From: Centrapalus pauciflorus
Taxonomy: Eukaryota > Streptophyta > Magnoliopsida > Asterales > Asteraceae
Length of the DNA: 64,000 nucleotides
Direction: 5' to 3'
NCBI GenBank assembly: GCA_020465985.1
Contig: JAANYP010003248.1
Span: 2,084,501 to 2,148,500, forward strand
This document shows positions 34,501-45,968 of this stretch, piece by piece (position 1 is the stretch's first letter; each line of letters starts with the position of its first letter). Under the pieces are notes generated by a model that did not search any database, was not told the origin of the DNA, and saw nothing but the letters and a program-made list of their open reading frames with translations. Both the position numbers and the translations under genes were made by a program.

Positions 34501-37500
34501 AAGAATTAAGCAGATTAGAGAAAAAAACGAACAACCGAATAAGCCGAATCTGATTTAAAGGCTAGAGCATTTGACGATAGTTTTCTTGTTCATAATACAA
34601 CCATAAGAGCCTAAGAATTAAACGAGCTTCAAAATTAAGAAAGAATTTCATATATATCTTTCTAAAACTTCTAAATTATGCTTATATCCTTGCAAACTTT
34701 CAAATTACATCAATATCCTTCTACAACTTTAAAATTCTCGTATATATCCAAATATCTAATTAGTGATTTAATCATTTAGAAATTATTAAACGAGTTATAG
34801 GAGACCCGTGCTGCAGGGTCTAAAATATTAATTACAAAAATAAGTATAAAAAACAAATGAATAAATACTTTTCAAATAATTCAAATAACGAAATCCAATT
34901 AAACCAGGATCGAAGCATAAGTGAAATTGGAAAACTGATATATATCCGATAAGCAAGCCAAGTGATACCGTTAGATGATTCTTATCATTGGTTTTCTAGA
35001 TTTTGTAATGCTAAAATTACAAACCATGCCATATGAATCGGATGGGAACCGGAATTGAATAATAAAATATTCATAACCATAATTTGAAACTTGACATTGA
35101 TTAGATTTAATCGCCAATATGATTTGTTGGTTTTACGATCAACTCAAGTAAAAATTATAATGGTAATGTCACGTCGATTAGAATTTGTCAACGTTATAAT
35201 AATAATGTTCAATGTTAAACATGATCATATTTAATAAAAAAATCTAAATAATAATTAGTTACATTTTAATTACAAGGCAATGTCATTAGAATCTTGTATT
35301 GTGCATTTGAATAATAAAATTTTGTTCATACAACTAAACATAACCTAATAGTTTCAAAAGACAACTCCAAACATGTGTATAACTAAAATCATAATTTTAA
35401 GTGTGTAAGAAAATATTGTAATAATAAATGTTAGAGAAGGGATAAAAAAAATTTATTAAAAAAACGGGGTTAAATAAAAAATAACACTAAGATGATGATG
35501 TGTTATGAAAATTTTAAATTAGAAAGAAAAAAACAACCAATCATGGTTTGCCGTGTTACAAATTTTCATTTGGCAAGCCCATTTGCAAATTGTGTATGTG
35601 TGTGTGTGTAAAATATCTCCTTCATTTGGTTATAATTAAATCCCTATAATACTCTTTCCTAAACCACTAAAGAAGAAACCATGGTGCCGTAGCCTTCATT
35701 ATCTCGATGTTCCCTCTCCAATCAACCGATGTTCCCCTTCCTCCCTTCAATCACGAACGACACACTGCTCTTGCGATTTTTATCAGGTGCTCGTAACTGA
35801 ACTCATCCATTTCCCTCTTTTGTAACCCACTAATGCTTTCATTACCCACTGGCCACTACCACCTCAAATAATAGCCACATTAATAGTTTTATACCCAGTT
35901 CAAGAAGATCTATAACACTTGTACACAAAGACGCATAAGGTGTCATCATACATTCATTACCCACAACCTGAAGAATTAAATATGCCCATAAATTTCAAGT
36001 ATTTATTTATTTTAATCATAAACATTACTATTTACTCATCTTTAATTATTCTGTGACAGTTACAAACCTTTGTGAACATAATTACGTTCTCAAAATCCAC
36101 CACCATCATCGTCAATAATTCTACCCCATTTTTGGGTCGAATGGTATTTTCTTTAGGGGCTTAAGAAAGGGTATGTTAGGGATTTAATAATAAATAAAAT
36201 AAGAAGACACTGTTTTATTATTTATAAAATGATTTAATAATAATTAATTAGATATTTGGATATATAAAAGAGTTTTAAAGTTTTAGAAGGATATTAATGT
36301 AATTTGAAAGTTCACAATGATATAGACGTAATTTAAAATTAGAAAGATATGTATGAAATTCTCCCTAAAATTAATGGCCCATTTTCTTTGCTTGTTCCTA
36401 TCCAATATCAGTCCACACAACATTGAGGGGCTAACGGCATATAAGGTAAACCTTAATGCATCCTGTAACATCGCTGTGCACCAGCGTTCCTGATGTGCTT
36501 TCCCAATCGCCTCAGGCCTCAGGCGTTCTTTCTTAATCCAAGGTAGTAAAGTTTAGAGTAAAAAACATCTTACCAACTTGACTGTCTTCTAGACCAGGTG
36601 TGCAATATAACATTTTACGTGTTAAGTTTTAAATATCTAAGAAATCAAGAACATTTAGCAAAATTACCCACTGTTCCACTTTACACATTTCTGGGTTGGA
36701 ATAATGGCCAAAAAAACATGCGTCGAGACCATGTTATATCAAATATCATAAGTAAGAATTTTTAAGGACCAATCTTAAGAATAAAGTACAAATTTTTTTA
36801 ATGATAAATCAGTTCACATGTCCTACCATAACCACCTCTACAAATCAAGATCAACACTTGTCAACTATTTAGTCTAGTATCTTTCTTTAATTAGTAGAGC
36901 TTCAAGTAACTTTAAAGTCCCAACAAAACATCACTAAACTTGTCCACGATACTACACACTAAAACTACCCAAAAATGGCAAATTATGATTGACCAGAATG
37001 TAATCCATGAGCATATAAACATAGAACAAAAGGGATGATTCGTTCACATATGGACTTAACTGAAGAACGAATAGCTAAACCATCTTTGACCAGGTGGAAA
37101 ATTATGAAGTCGTGGTTCATTCAATAATATTAGGGATTAAGATGTCTTGCACATAGACAATTCAAGCATCGGCTTCTTTCAATCAAATACAAACCGCCCT
37201 CCCAACTAAACGAAGAAAGATAACCCTAAAGACGATTTCTGTGATAATCAGATCCATTTTTACCATTGTTATCGATCATATGTAATATAAAAACCCTAAT
37301 AATAATAAGAAAAAGTTCATCAGACGATTAGGGGTTGTAGTTCTAGGGTTCCCCTAATGAAACAAAAATACTGAATACGAATTGGGGAAGTAAGATCCAT
37401 GAGTTACCTTATTATTAGCATCGGATTCAGGGTCTTGTGGAAAAGGTTTAGAGTCGGCCTCGGAGGAAGAAGTAGATGAAGAGGAGGGAAGTTCAGTCTT

Positions 37501-37602
37501 AGCATAATCAGCATCAGCATCAGCATCTTGGGTAGAAAGTCCGTCAGGCAACTGAATCGTCTTGCCAAACAACTTAATAGCAGGATCTTTAGGGTCCGAC
37601 AT
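31544..37602 (-). CDS. Cycling Dof factor (CDF-type zinc-finger transcription factor)
   Basis: Two exons, 37602-37408 (65 codons) and 32773-31544 (409 residues plus stop), join in phase 0 across a 4.6-kb GT-AG intron to give 474 residues, a normal CDF length. Exon 1 carries the CDF N-terminal signature DPAIKLFGKTIQLPDG. The Dof zinc finger has cysteines at 142, 145, 167 and 170 (CPRC ... CKNC) with the invariant TKFCYYNNYN and RYWTAGG. Residues 397-424 (SLWIPKTLRIDDPDEAAKSS onward) and 434-441 (GGIFKAFQ) match the C-terminal blocks used by FKF1 and GIGANTEA in Arabidopsis CDFs, and the protein ends SRSLNFQETS as they do. Known role: nuclear binding to AAAG sites, repression of CONSTANS/FT-type genes and stress responses, with blue-light-dependent degradation. 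All CDF motifs are intact. Which CDF member it is remains open. Confidence 0.94.
32774..37407 (-). other. 4.6-kb intron of the Dof gene
   Basis: Donor AAG|GTAACT at 37407 and acceptor CTAG|GATC at 32774 are clear. The intron holds a MITE (about 33622-33978), a TA microsatellite near 34080-34098, a GT run near 35596-35610 and otherwise unique-looking AT-rich DNA. Near 34790-34815 a short palindrome (GACCCGTGCTGCAGGGTC) resembles a Helitron hairpin without its CTRRT end. Confidence 0.8.
33622..33978. mobile_element. MITE of the TGCGTTTAGTT family, copy 1
   Basis: It starts GGGTGCGTTTAGTTACCGAA and ends TTTTCGTGAACTAAACGCAACC. It is a close relative of the copies at 49518-49886 and about 43847-44210, with the same internal AAAACTTGTTTACTTnACAAC and TCTCTCTTACTTTT blocks. 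The flanks (CTT / TAA) no longer match, unlike the copy in the starch synthase gene. Confidence 0.8.
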
Positions 37603-38130
37603 TTGCGGCAGATAAATAGAAATAGGCGGTGGGTTTTGGTTGGATAAAATGAAGAAGAAGAGATCTATTGTCTCCTCTGACAAACAAAGGCAAAGGGAAG
37701 GGAAAGGGCAATGGCGCGGATCTTTTGGGTGTGTGTGATTTCGTCGTCGTTTGTTTGGTTTTGATCGTACAGCCACGTTAGCAACCCAACAACAAAGGAC
37801 AGCCACAAGTTGTATATGTGGCTCTTGATATCTTCTCTCTCTTAAACTTTCTCTCTCATCGCTCTTTTTGATTCTCTCTTCTCTTCAGTTTTTTCTTTTT
37901 TCCAAACCTCTTCTTGCTGACTCACCATCTCCCCTATGTTTCTTTCTCTATCCCTCTTCTTCTTCTTTATTTTCACTTAACTACCTTTCTTACAACTTTT
38001 TCTAACCTATTCATTCTTTCTTCTTCGTTTCATTTGTTTTGCATCAATTATTCAAATTTTAATCATGTCGTTCTAATCAGTATGCTTTTAAAACTCATCT
38101 CAATTAAGTTTTCATCTTAAATAAAACGTT
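37603..38130. other. Dof gene 5' untranslated and promoter region
   Basis: The sequence just upstream of the CDF start codon is rich in CT on one strand (TTCTCTCTCT words at 37830-38040), common in plant leaders. There is a GGCAAAGGGAAGGGAAAGGG purine tract near 37690. I could not fix a TATA box. Confidence 0.4.
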
Positions 38131-38134
38131 GTTG

Positions 38135-38640
38135 TTTGTGTGGTGACAAGCAATAAAAAGGAGGTCAAGACGGAATAAAGGCTTCCAGGTATTTTCCAGG
38201 CGGTTATCTGTGTCTAGAACAAGAGAAAAAGAAGAAAGCTACGTTTAGTCACGATGCAGGGGTGCCCTGCATTGACATCCGATGTCTAAGTCAGCATTCA
38301 TTGAAAGTAGTCAACTATGGATGTGAGAGTGAGATTACCCAGCTCACTAGGTGTGAGACTTCTATTTATACTTATTCGTCCCTGTGAAAAGGTCTTCCCT
38401 TGGGAGGATCTTATTGGTTGACAGGGGTATGTGACGGGCCTTTTCCCTTTTCCTCTGTCGCACCGATAAAAAGAGGTCCTTGTGTACGCTCCCAGCCAAA
38501 TCGGAACTGAACCCCGACAGGATCTCTGGACCATTATCTTTTATGCTCCATTCCTTTGTCTCCTCGGTAAGGTAAAGAATGTGGATTTGCAACTGGGCCT
38601 GAGCATCCGCAGAAGGGGTTACATGGACTTTATCTTATGG
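38135..38640 (-). mobile_element. LTR fragment or solo LTR of a retrotransposon
   Basis: On the minus strand the sequence has a promoter-like TATAAATAGA near 38360, followed by a GC-richer leader (CTCACACCTAGTGAGCTGGG, then GACATCGGATGTCAATGCAG). Base composition is quite unlike the AT-rich surroundings. This arrangement fits the U3-R region of a plant LTR. No gag or pol sequence is nearby, and clean TG...CA ends with a 5-bp duplication were not found, so the call is tentative. Confidence 0.45.
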
Positions 38641-41015
38641 ATAACCTAAAATTATATGAATATAGACCCGTACAATCAGTTGCAAACATATTCTCTTTAA
38701 AAATATAAAGTAATGATAAAAAAAACGTTGCTTTGAATGATTTAAAAAATATATTGATTAAACGGTATGAACATCTCAATGAAACTGATGAAAAATATTA
38801 CTATTTAATGATATAATCCCCTTTATGTATTAATATATCTGATTTTGTTATAAACGAATTGTTACTCTTTTTTGAAGTTTATAAAACTTTGTTCTATATG
38901 AAAAATGATCCACATGTTAATAAGATGAGTTACTTTTCCTTTTATATGTTCATTTAAAATACGTGTTCATTTAAGCTATATTATTTTTTATAATTACTAG
39001 ATATAAATAAAATACTCGTATGACATGTAAAAACCTGATCTTAAACTTGTATTATTATATAGTTGAAATATAACATGTGAACGTTCATAATAGTTTTTAT
39101 AATGTCGGTTTTAAAAACATAATAATCTATTTTATGAGGTAAATTGATATATTCATTATTATTATATTATTCAAAATACAAAGTCGATTAAAAATAACTA
39201 AAAGAGTCATGTGTTTTAAGAAAAATTTATGTAAAATAAGCTTGATATTTGAACTATTTTATAAAAATTTTAGTAGTATGTTGATTTTTAAAATGACTCT
39301 TATAAAAAAAATTTTGAATTTGTCACGGGTTTTAATATTCCTTTTGTTCCTAGGTAATTGAAATGAAACAAGATAATATGTCTGACGTATAGTAAGTAGT
39401 ATTGTATTGTTTGAGGGGTAACTTGTCAATATTCAAAACTCAAGGGCGTTAAAGTGAGTATATCCCTTTTTCTTGAACCGAAACTGTATCCACCACCCAC
39501 CCACCTCCGCTTTTCAATAAAGTAGGGGCACTTTTTATCTCCTTACAAAAATAAACAATATTTTTATATTACCTGCCCTTTTCTTTTTTCTTTTTCCAAG
39601 TTCTCCCCCACCTTTTTTCAAAAAATTTCACTTTAGCTAGTTTATAAACTTGTGGATGAAAATGCAAGTTTGCTTCACTTTGAAGCTTCTTTCTTCCATA
39701 TGTTTGCCACTCACTGGCACCAATGTAGGTATTGAAGTGGGTAATGTTTTTCACATTAAAATTTATCTTTTTTAACCCCAAACATTTAGAAAGTTTTCAT
39801 TCTACTTATATAATTTTAATTTCATATTGTTCATAATTCCAAATCTAAATTTAATATCTTTTATTTTTCCAACTAAATTTATATCAGTTTTATGGCCATG
39901 TGTATATACTTCTGTTATTATCAATATGATTTGTTTTTATGGGTATATTTGGCATGAGTAGCTAAAGCTTCGAGTTGGAGCTTTTAGTAGCTGGAGCTTT
40001 TGGGAGCTATAACTTTTAAAAAGAGTTGTAGCTTTTTGTTTTTATAAATGTGTTTCGTAAAAGTAGTTTGACATGTAGCTTTCAGTATTAAAAAACAAAA
40101 AGCATTGATATTAATTAAAAAAGTTGTAGTTTATAACTATTTGGATGGTAAAATAGTAATTTTATTTGACCAAAAGTTCAAGCTCGTTTTGAAAGCTACT
40201 TCAAGTAGTTTATCGTAAAAGAGTTTTTGAAAGATTTCAAATCCGAATCAAAAGCTTAAACTCCTAACAGCCAAATGAAGCTTTTGAGCTTGAGTTTCCA
40301 AAAATTAAAAACTGAAACTCTTAAAAGCTCATTGTCAAACACAACCTATATATCATCAATTTATAACAATTAATTCAAAAGCTATTAGTTGATTGTATAT
40401 ATATGATTTATTACGTAAACGTATCTCATCGAATTATACATAAACTCTTTTTAAATATTCATGATTACAAGTGTTTAATTGATACAATTAGAAGTGTTTA
40501 ATTAAAATTAGATGTGATGTGAAGGGAGATTATGATAAAGTTGGGAACATTTAAGGAAGAAAAGAAAAGGGATGAAAAGGGGCATAAATAAAAAGGAAAG
40601 GTTGTGGTGAGGATTTAAGAATAAAAGGGGGGACGATTTTAAAGCAAAATTTAAGGGGGTGGTGATCGATCTTTATGCGGATTCCAAATCTATAATTCAA
40701 GTAGCAGGGTGCCACGCATTATTTTATTGCGGCCTACAATCACTCTTTTTATTTATTTATTTATTTTTTAAATTCCTCGTATACATTAACCGAGTAAAAT
40801 TTGGTTCCTTTTTTTCTTAAAACTGAAGTTTAATCTGAAATTTTCAGTTCTTGAATTTTAAAGTTTAAAAACTGTTTAGTTTTTTGGGTTATTCGATTTG
40901 GATTTTAGTTTTTATTTATTTATTTTTCTTCTTTTTTTCTCAAATTAAATCTATTGTATATATACAAGGTCAATAATAATAAATATATTTATATTCTATA
41001 TCCAACAAAAACTAA
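38641..41015. other. Gene-free AT-rich stretch
   Basis: No gene is visible. Between about 39940 and 40350, AGCTTTTGAGCT-like words and their complements (GTAGCTAAAGCTTC ... AAGCTTTTGAGCTTGAG) suggest a decayed MITE with ends near 39945 and 40350. The remainder is AT-rich and featureless. Confidence 0.5.
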
Positions 41016-41320
41016 AGGGGCGTTTGGTTCGCAGATCTTTTTTCTCTGGATTTGCATTTTGTAAAAGAATTTGCATTGTGCAGCATTTGCATTTGTCAGG
41101 ATTTTGTCAAAGAATCTCCATTATTTTAATAAAAAATTTGCTAATTTGAAGAATGCAAGATAACTGAAATTTAAAATCCTAGGGGGAAGGCTGAGTTTTT
41201 AAATAACAAAGAAGGATGAGATTTAAGAAATCCTTGAGATTTAAATCATTAGTGAAATATGTGAACCAAACACAGGATTTTAAATGCAAATCCCAGGAAA
41301 TCTGCGAACCAAACACCCCC
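41016..41320. mobile_element. Harbinger-type MITE, 305 bp
   Basis: The left end (A)GGGGCGTTTGGTTCGCAGAT and the right end ATCTGCGAACCAAACACCCCC are inverted repeats. TAA flanks both sides (41013-41015 and 41321-41323). The first 16 bases are almost those of the ORF1-bearing Harbinger at 25697, so that family could mobilise it. Confidence 0.88.
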
Positions 41321-41323
41321 TAA

Positions 41324-41806
41324 AGTGACATTTGGTTCACGGAATGTAATTCGAAGGAATTGGAATTTTAGTTGTTAATATGGTTGATGATTAATGGTGA
41401 GGGTTAATTGATATTTGTTTTCACTTTCACTTTTCCAGAATTTGTTTTCATTATTACATTTCTAGAAAATTAGGAGAAAATTTTGAAAACGTGTTCACCA
41501 CGTCCCTTGTTTTCACTTTTGAAAATTAGAAAAATGGTTGAAAACTCCTTTAATGCATTTTCCAATTTCTATTATAAATTTAGAAAATGAAAACATTTAG
41601 AAAATGACAAAAAAAATTAGAATAATGTCAAACTAAACATGTTTTCAATTAAGCCATGTTTTCGTTGAAAACAAAAACAGAAAACCGGCTTGTTTTCGTC
41701 AACTAAACGCAGCCTAAGTTTTGTTTTAGTTTTCAATAAGTCTAAACAAACTAAATTTCAATTTTAATTTTATCGAATTAAATTCCACAAACCAAACGCC
41801 ATTTAA
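41324..41806. mobile_element. MITE with TTTGGTTCACGGAAT-type ends, abutting the Harbinger MITE
   Basis: The left end GTGACATTTGGTTCACGGAA and the right end TCCACAAACCAAACGCCAT are inverted. The interior (about 41400-41715) looks like another MITE, with GTTTTCACTTTTGAAAATTAG and CGTCAACTAAACGCAGCC words, nested in it. The flanks carry TAAA and TTAA. Confidence 0.6.
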
Positions 41807-42392
41807 GTTTTATGCAAAAAAACAATCAAAATCTTTAGTAAGACAAAACGTTATACCAAAAACCAATAATATATAAAACAAGACAATCCTCAAGAAATTA
41901 ATCAAATATTGAAATAAATAAAATGAAAAATTTTATATAATTTTTTGATCGGTTAGATTTTTTGTTTCTTTCAGACGATCAAATCAAAATTTTAGGTTTT
42001 TGAAAATCTAAAATCTAAACAGAAATTTAAAGCAAACGGTTTTGTATTCATTTTTTGTCTTCGATTTGGGTTTGGTTTTGATTTTTGAATTTTTTAGACA
42101 TTCTATTCAATATTAACCAAATTACCCTAAAATATTCGTTATCTATTTGTTAGAAAAAGGTTTGTAGATTCATTAATTGGTTTATAAATTCACTTTTGGA
42201 TCTATATGAGGTTCTAAAATGCTGCCTTTCCATTATCTCAACAATTGAAACTGGATAATTCAGATTACAAAGTATAAATTCAAAATAGGTTATACTTCAA
42301 TTTTCCAATTATTATACAAATAATTAATGTGAGACATTATTTTTGTAACAAGATTATGAAACAATGATATGTTCAATATATGTTAGCTATAA

Positions 42393-42765
42393 GAGAATGT
42401 TTGAATTTGCGTTTGAAAAACCGCGGTAGCGTTTTAAAAACTAATAATCAGATAATAATTATAACAAAAAGTGTTGTCGGAAATGTAGTGTTTGGTTTAG
42501 CTTCTGCTGTTTACTATTATAATTATCAAATAATCAGTTTTTAAAGTGTTTGAATTTGCGTTTTTACTTGTAAAATGACCAAATAATTACTTATTAATCA
42601 AATAAGTTGCATTTTCTAACTTATGAAAAAGTGTGGTAAGATTACCTCTAAACGCAAATAATCACTTATTAACGTTTGTAATCCAAACACTTTAAAACAA
42701 TTATTTACGTTATTGTAACGTAATAAGCTAATAATCATGTTCATAACGCAAAACCAAACACCCTC
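42393..42765. mobile_element. MITE with GTTTGnnTTTGCGTT ends, 373 bp, TAA duplication
   Basis: The left end GAGAATGTTTGAATTTGCGT and the right end ACGCAAAACCAAACACCCTC are inverted, with TAA on both sides (42390-42392 and 42766-42768), so Harbinger-like. A similar end (CACAAAACCAAACACCCTCT) occurs near 45703-45720 as a separate remnant. Confidence 0.75.
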
Positions 42766-42768
42766 TAA

Positions 42769-43008
42769 GTTCCTCAGGCCAAATGTAGTGGTAGTGGCGG
42801 GGTGACCTCGGTCCTTAAAGATGCTATTTGGCATCGGTACGTCGAGCGGTTGAGGAACACCATCCCTTTTGGCCGTACTGTTAATCTGGTGTTGAGTGTG
42901 GGACGACCATGCCGAGCAACAGATGAAGAGAAAGGTGTAAAAAATGTTTGCATGTGTATTTTGAATTATAAAGAATGATAACAATTTTCATTTTTTATGG
43001 GTTGAGTG
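42769..43008. other. Short GC-richer segment between two transposons
   Basis: A stretch at about 42780-42940 (GGTGACCTCGGTCC, GGTACGTCGAGCGGTTGAGG) has higher GC content than its surroundings and reads like coding or LTR debris, but no frame gives a recognisable protein. Confidence 0.35.
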
Positions 43009-43661
43009 TAGAGGTGCACACTAGTCGGATTTTATCCGATCCGTTTTTTTTTTTGCCAAATAAACCGGTTTTTTTAATAATTGGTTTGGATTTTTAACTA
43101 GTTTTGGACCCAATAAAATGTAACATATGGAACCGGTTTCGGATATAAAAAATTGGTTTTTTCAAAAAACAGTTATAAAAAATCTTTTTTTTTGTTTTTT
43201 TTTAATTTAGGTTTTCACTTTGGGTTGGTCCATTTTTTTATCATCTATTTGATAAATCTTTCATTTGGACTTTTATTTTTAATAAAATTGGGCTTTTTAA
43301 ATTAATTTATAAATTATATATTTACAACTTATAAATTATAAACTTATAACTATAATTAAGATAATAAAAATCCAAACAAATATAGTTTTACTCCAATCAA
43401 ATATGTTTTATATTATATTTGATTGTAAATACATAAAAAGTTTAAAATTATAAAATTAATGTATAAAAAATCAGTTTTTCACCGGTTTTTAATCCAGTTT
43501 TTTATAACCGGATAATTATCCGGTAAAAATTCCGGTCTGCCCAAAAACACTAAATCCGGTTAAAAAACCGGTTCGAATAAAATCTGGTCCCGTTATAAAA
43601 AACCGGTTTTGGTACCGGTTTCGGATCGAAATAAGATAACCAGATTTTTTGTGCACTTCTA
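43009..43661. mobile_element. hAT-type non-autonomous element, 653 bp
   Basis: The ends TAGAGGTGCACA and TGTGCACTTCTA are inverted. Flanking 8-mers GTTGAGTG (43001-43008) and GTTGAGTA (43662-43669) differ by one base. The interior has many CCGGTTT/AACCGG words, as do the hAT-like elements at 52408-52859 and 57069-57894. Confidence 0.8.
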
Positions 43662-43800
43662 GTTGAGTAGTACACAAAGGTAAGATGATATAGAAAGAAA
43701 ATCTGATTATGGGTTGAGTGGTACACAAAGATGGGATGATAGAGAAAGAAAATTTGATGTGGTACCGATGTGTTAAGTGGTACAGAAAGATGGAGTGGAA
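43662..43800. repeat. Tandem repeat, about three units of ~52 bp
   Basis: The unit GTTGAGTGGTACACAAAGAT followed by GATAGAGAAAGAAAAT recurs at about 43662, 43713 and 43770, decaying toward the right. The hAT element at 43009-43661 inserted at the start of the first unit. Confidence 0.75.
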
Positions 43801-43846
43801 CCACTCCCTTCACCTTATAGTTGGATTAAAAAAATGATTTGCCGTT

Positions 43847-44210
43847 GGTTGCGTTTAATTAACGAAAACTAGACATTTTTCAATTTCAGTTTTCAAGTTA
43901 TAAATTAGAGAAAAAAACAAAGGTTTCTATGAAAAGTGAAAATTTGTTTAGATGATAACGTTTTAGTTTTAAGATAAATAAGATGAGTGATTATAAAATA
44001 AGAAAAATAGGATAGGTGATAGAAAAGTAAGAGTGAGAAAAAGAGTATTATAAAAAAATATATCATAGGTAATAGATTCATAAGAGACAGAATATGAAAA
44101 ATGATATTTTTAAAAGTGTAATAAAAATTTATAAAATTGTTGTTAAATAAACAAGTTTTCATTTTTTTTTTTGAAAAGTAAGATAAAAATTTTCAATAAT
44201 TAAACGCACT
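43847..44210. mobile_element. MITE of the TGCGTTTAGTT family, copy 2
   Basis: It reads GGTTGCGTTTAATTAACGAA at the left and TTTCAATAATTAAACGCACT at the right, in the opposite orientation to the copies at 33622 and 49518, and shares their internal blocks. No clean TTA duplication is seen, so this is an older copy. Confidence 0.7.
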
Positions 44211-45230
44211 CATGTTTAGACCTTAACTAAGGTTCCTGACTTTACCCTACCCATGTTAACAGCAACTAATAACAACCACTTGTTGAAAGATTAAAACAAT
44301 TCAAACTATAAAACAACATATGGAAAATGAAGTCAAATTAAGATAAAACAAAATTTTAATTTCAAACCAAAGACTTCCACTGAAAATGACAACTTTTGAA
44401 AAAGTCAAGAATAGCTTTAGCCTTCAGAGATTATCAATATTGCCATAACTTGATAGAAATTTTCAAATGTAACACATTGGCTTGAAAGGGGAGAAACCCC
44501 TAGACTTTTTAACCTTGCTAAAATATATACATCATAAGATCAACGAGACCGACATAGCCCACGTAGGGCTACGAGTTAAACAATTATTATATATAAATCT
44601 TTTCTATGTCGGGTTCAAATGTTCAGTTATAAAGTTTAATGTTTAGTTTTCAAAGGATTAATATTTGATGATACCTGCGATATCTTTCCATCTCTATATG
44701 TATCTAGGAGATGAACTTCAACCATCACATATTTGACAAATTTATCTGTTGTATAAGTAAAAGATGTCAAAAAAAAAAAAACATTAACTATTTTATAATA
44801 TAATATTCAGCTTATTTTTTTATCAAACTTTTTAGTCATATATTATATGAATCTTATTCATTAAGCTAGACAAGTAAACTAAAGTTTGAAACAATATATA
44901 GAGAGAGGGATCCAAAAGACATTTATGTTCCATTTGATTTAGAGACATGAAACCTAGAATATAGGACATGCGTAAGCTACTTCTTCAAGTTGAGTTAAAA
45001 TGTAATAAGTATTATAAAAATAAAATCGATTGGAATTATGTAAAATATATGGTTATATTAAATACAATTATGTATGATGTTCAAACTTCAAATTCAAAAT
45101 ATATAGAGAACAGAGAGGACTTTAATCCTTCAAAATAAGTTTTGATTGTGAGTATATTATATTATTAGCTAGTGAAAACATTACTTAGAAATAAAACCAA
45201 AATTTTATTTTAAAAAAAAACATAGAAGAT
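44211..45230. other. Gene-free stretch
   Basis: No gene or bounded repeat is seen. The A-rich run just before 45231 serves as the tRNA terminator on the minus strand. Confidence 0.45.
45213..45221 (-). terminator. Pol III poly-T terminator of tRNA-Asn
   Basis: On the minus strand nine T's follow the tRNA 3' end by about ten bases, enough for RNA polymerase III termination. Confidence 0.75.
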
Positions 45231-45254
45231 CGCTAGAAGAAGGGCTTGAACCTC

Positions 45255-45287
<33 letters not shown>

Positions 45288-45304
45288 AACTGAGCTATTC
45301 CAGC
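45231..45304 (-). tRNA. tRNA-Asn (anticodon GTT)
   Basis: On the minus strand the 74-nt sequence folds as a full cloverleaf: acceptor GCTGGAA pairs with TTCTAGC (one G-T), the D arm is GCTC/GAGC, the anticodon stem TGTGG/CCACA encloses loop CTGTTAA with anticodon GTT, and the T arm is GGAGG/CCTTC with loop TTCAAGC. There is no intron. It closely resembles plant nuclear tRNA-Asn. A run of T's about 10 nt after the 3' end (A9 at 45213-45221 on the plus strand) is a normal RNA polymerase III terminator. The A and B box regions are intact, so it is probably functional. Confidence 0.95.
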
Positions 45305-45968
45305 AACTTGTTTTCATTAATTCAACGATCTTTATAAATATTTGATACCCAGTGCCCAAGTTTGTTCAACATTCCACGGTTGCCTTTATATGATATGTGG
45401 ACAAAATATTTCGCTAAAGATATTACTAAAATCCAATGACGACTAATTAACAATGAATTTTTAAAAAATATAATAACTTAGGTGGCATGTATAGTGATAT
45501 GAAGTATGAACCAAAGAGAAGATAAAAAAAAAAAAAAAAAAAGAATATTTCTTTTGTTTAGCATTCCACGGTTGCCATTTTTGATTATTAGTAGTCAACA
45601 ATTTCGAGTCACAAATATGAATACCGTCTGTTTATTAAAAAGATACTTTAAACGATTATAATATATTTTTTTAAAACTATATGTTAAGTATAGTTTATAA
45701 CACAAAACCAAACACCCTCTTAAACGATTATAATTTTTTTTATTAAACTATGTATTAAGTGAACATTTATTTACAACAAATGTGAAATGGGTCGGGTACT
45801 GGTGGAATGCATGCTTTCAGCTTTTATTCTTGTAAATCAATCCTCTACAACTGCCACTTTACATAAAAAAAAAAAAAAAAAAAGAAGCAAAGGTACAAGT
45901 TGTCAAAGCACATATAAGAAGGCTTTGCTTGATAGAGCCAGGAAATGTACAACTCCAGAACTCATTTC
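45305..45968. other. Spacer between tRNA-Asn and the starch synthase gene
   Basis: It has an A17 run near 45526-45542, another A run near 45866-45884 and the phrase GTTTAGCATTCCACGGTTGCC, which repeats GTTCAACATTCCACGGTTGCC from 45364. It probably includes the 3' untranslated region of the starch synthase gene. No other gene. Confidence 0.45.

Noticed and set aside
34790..34815. Helitron hairpin in the Dof intron (GACCCGTGCTGCAGGGTC)
   Set aside because: It is not followed on either strand by CTRRT at the right distance.
42616..42984. 122-residue minus-strand reading frame
   Set aside because: It spans a MITE end and GC-richer debris; it has no recognisable domain, and its codons follow the repeat sequence.
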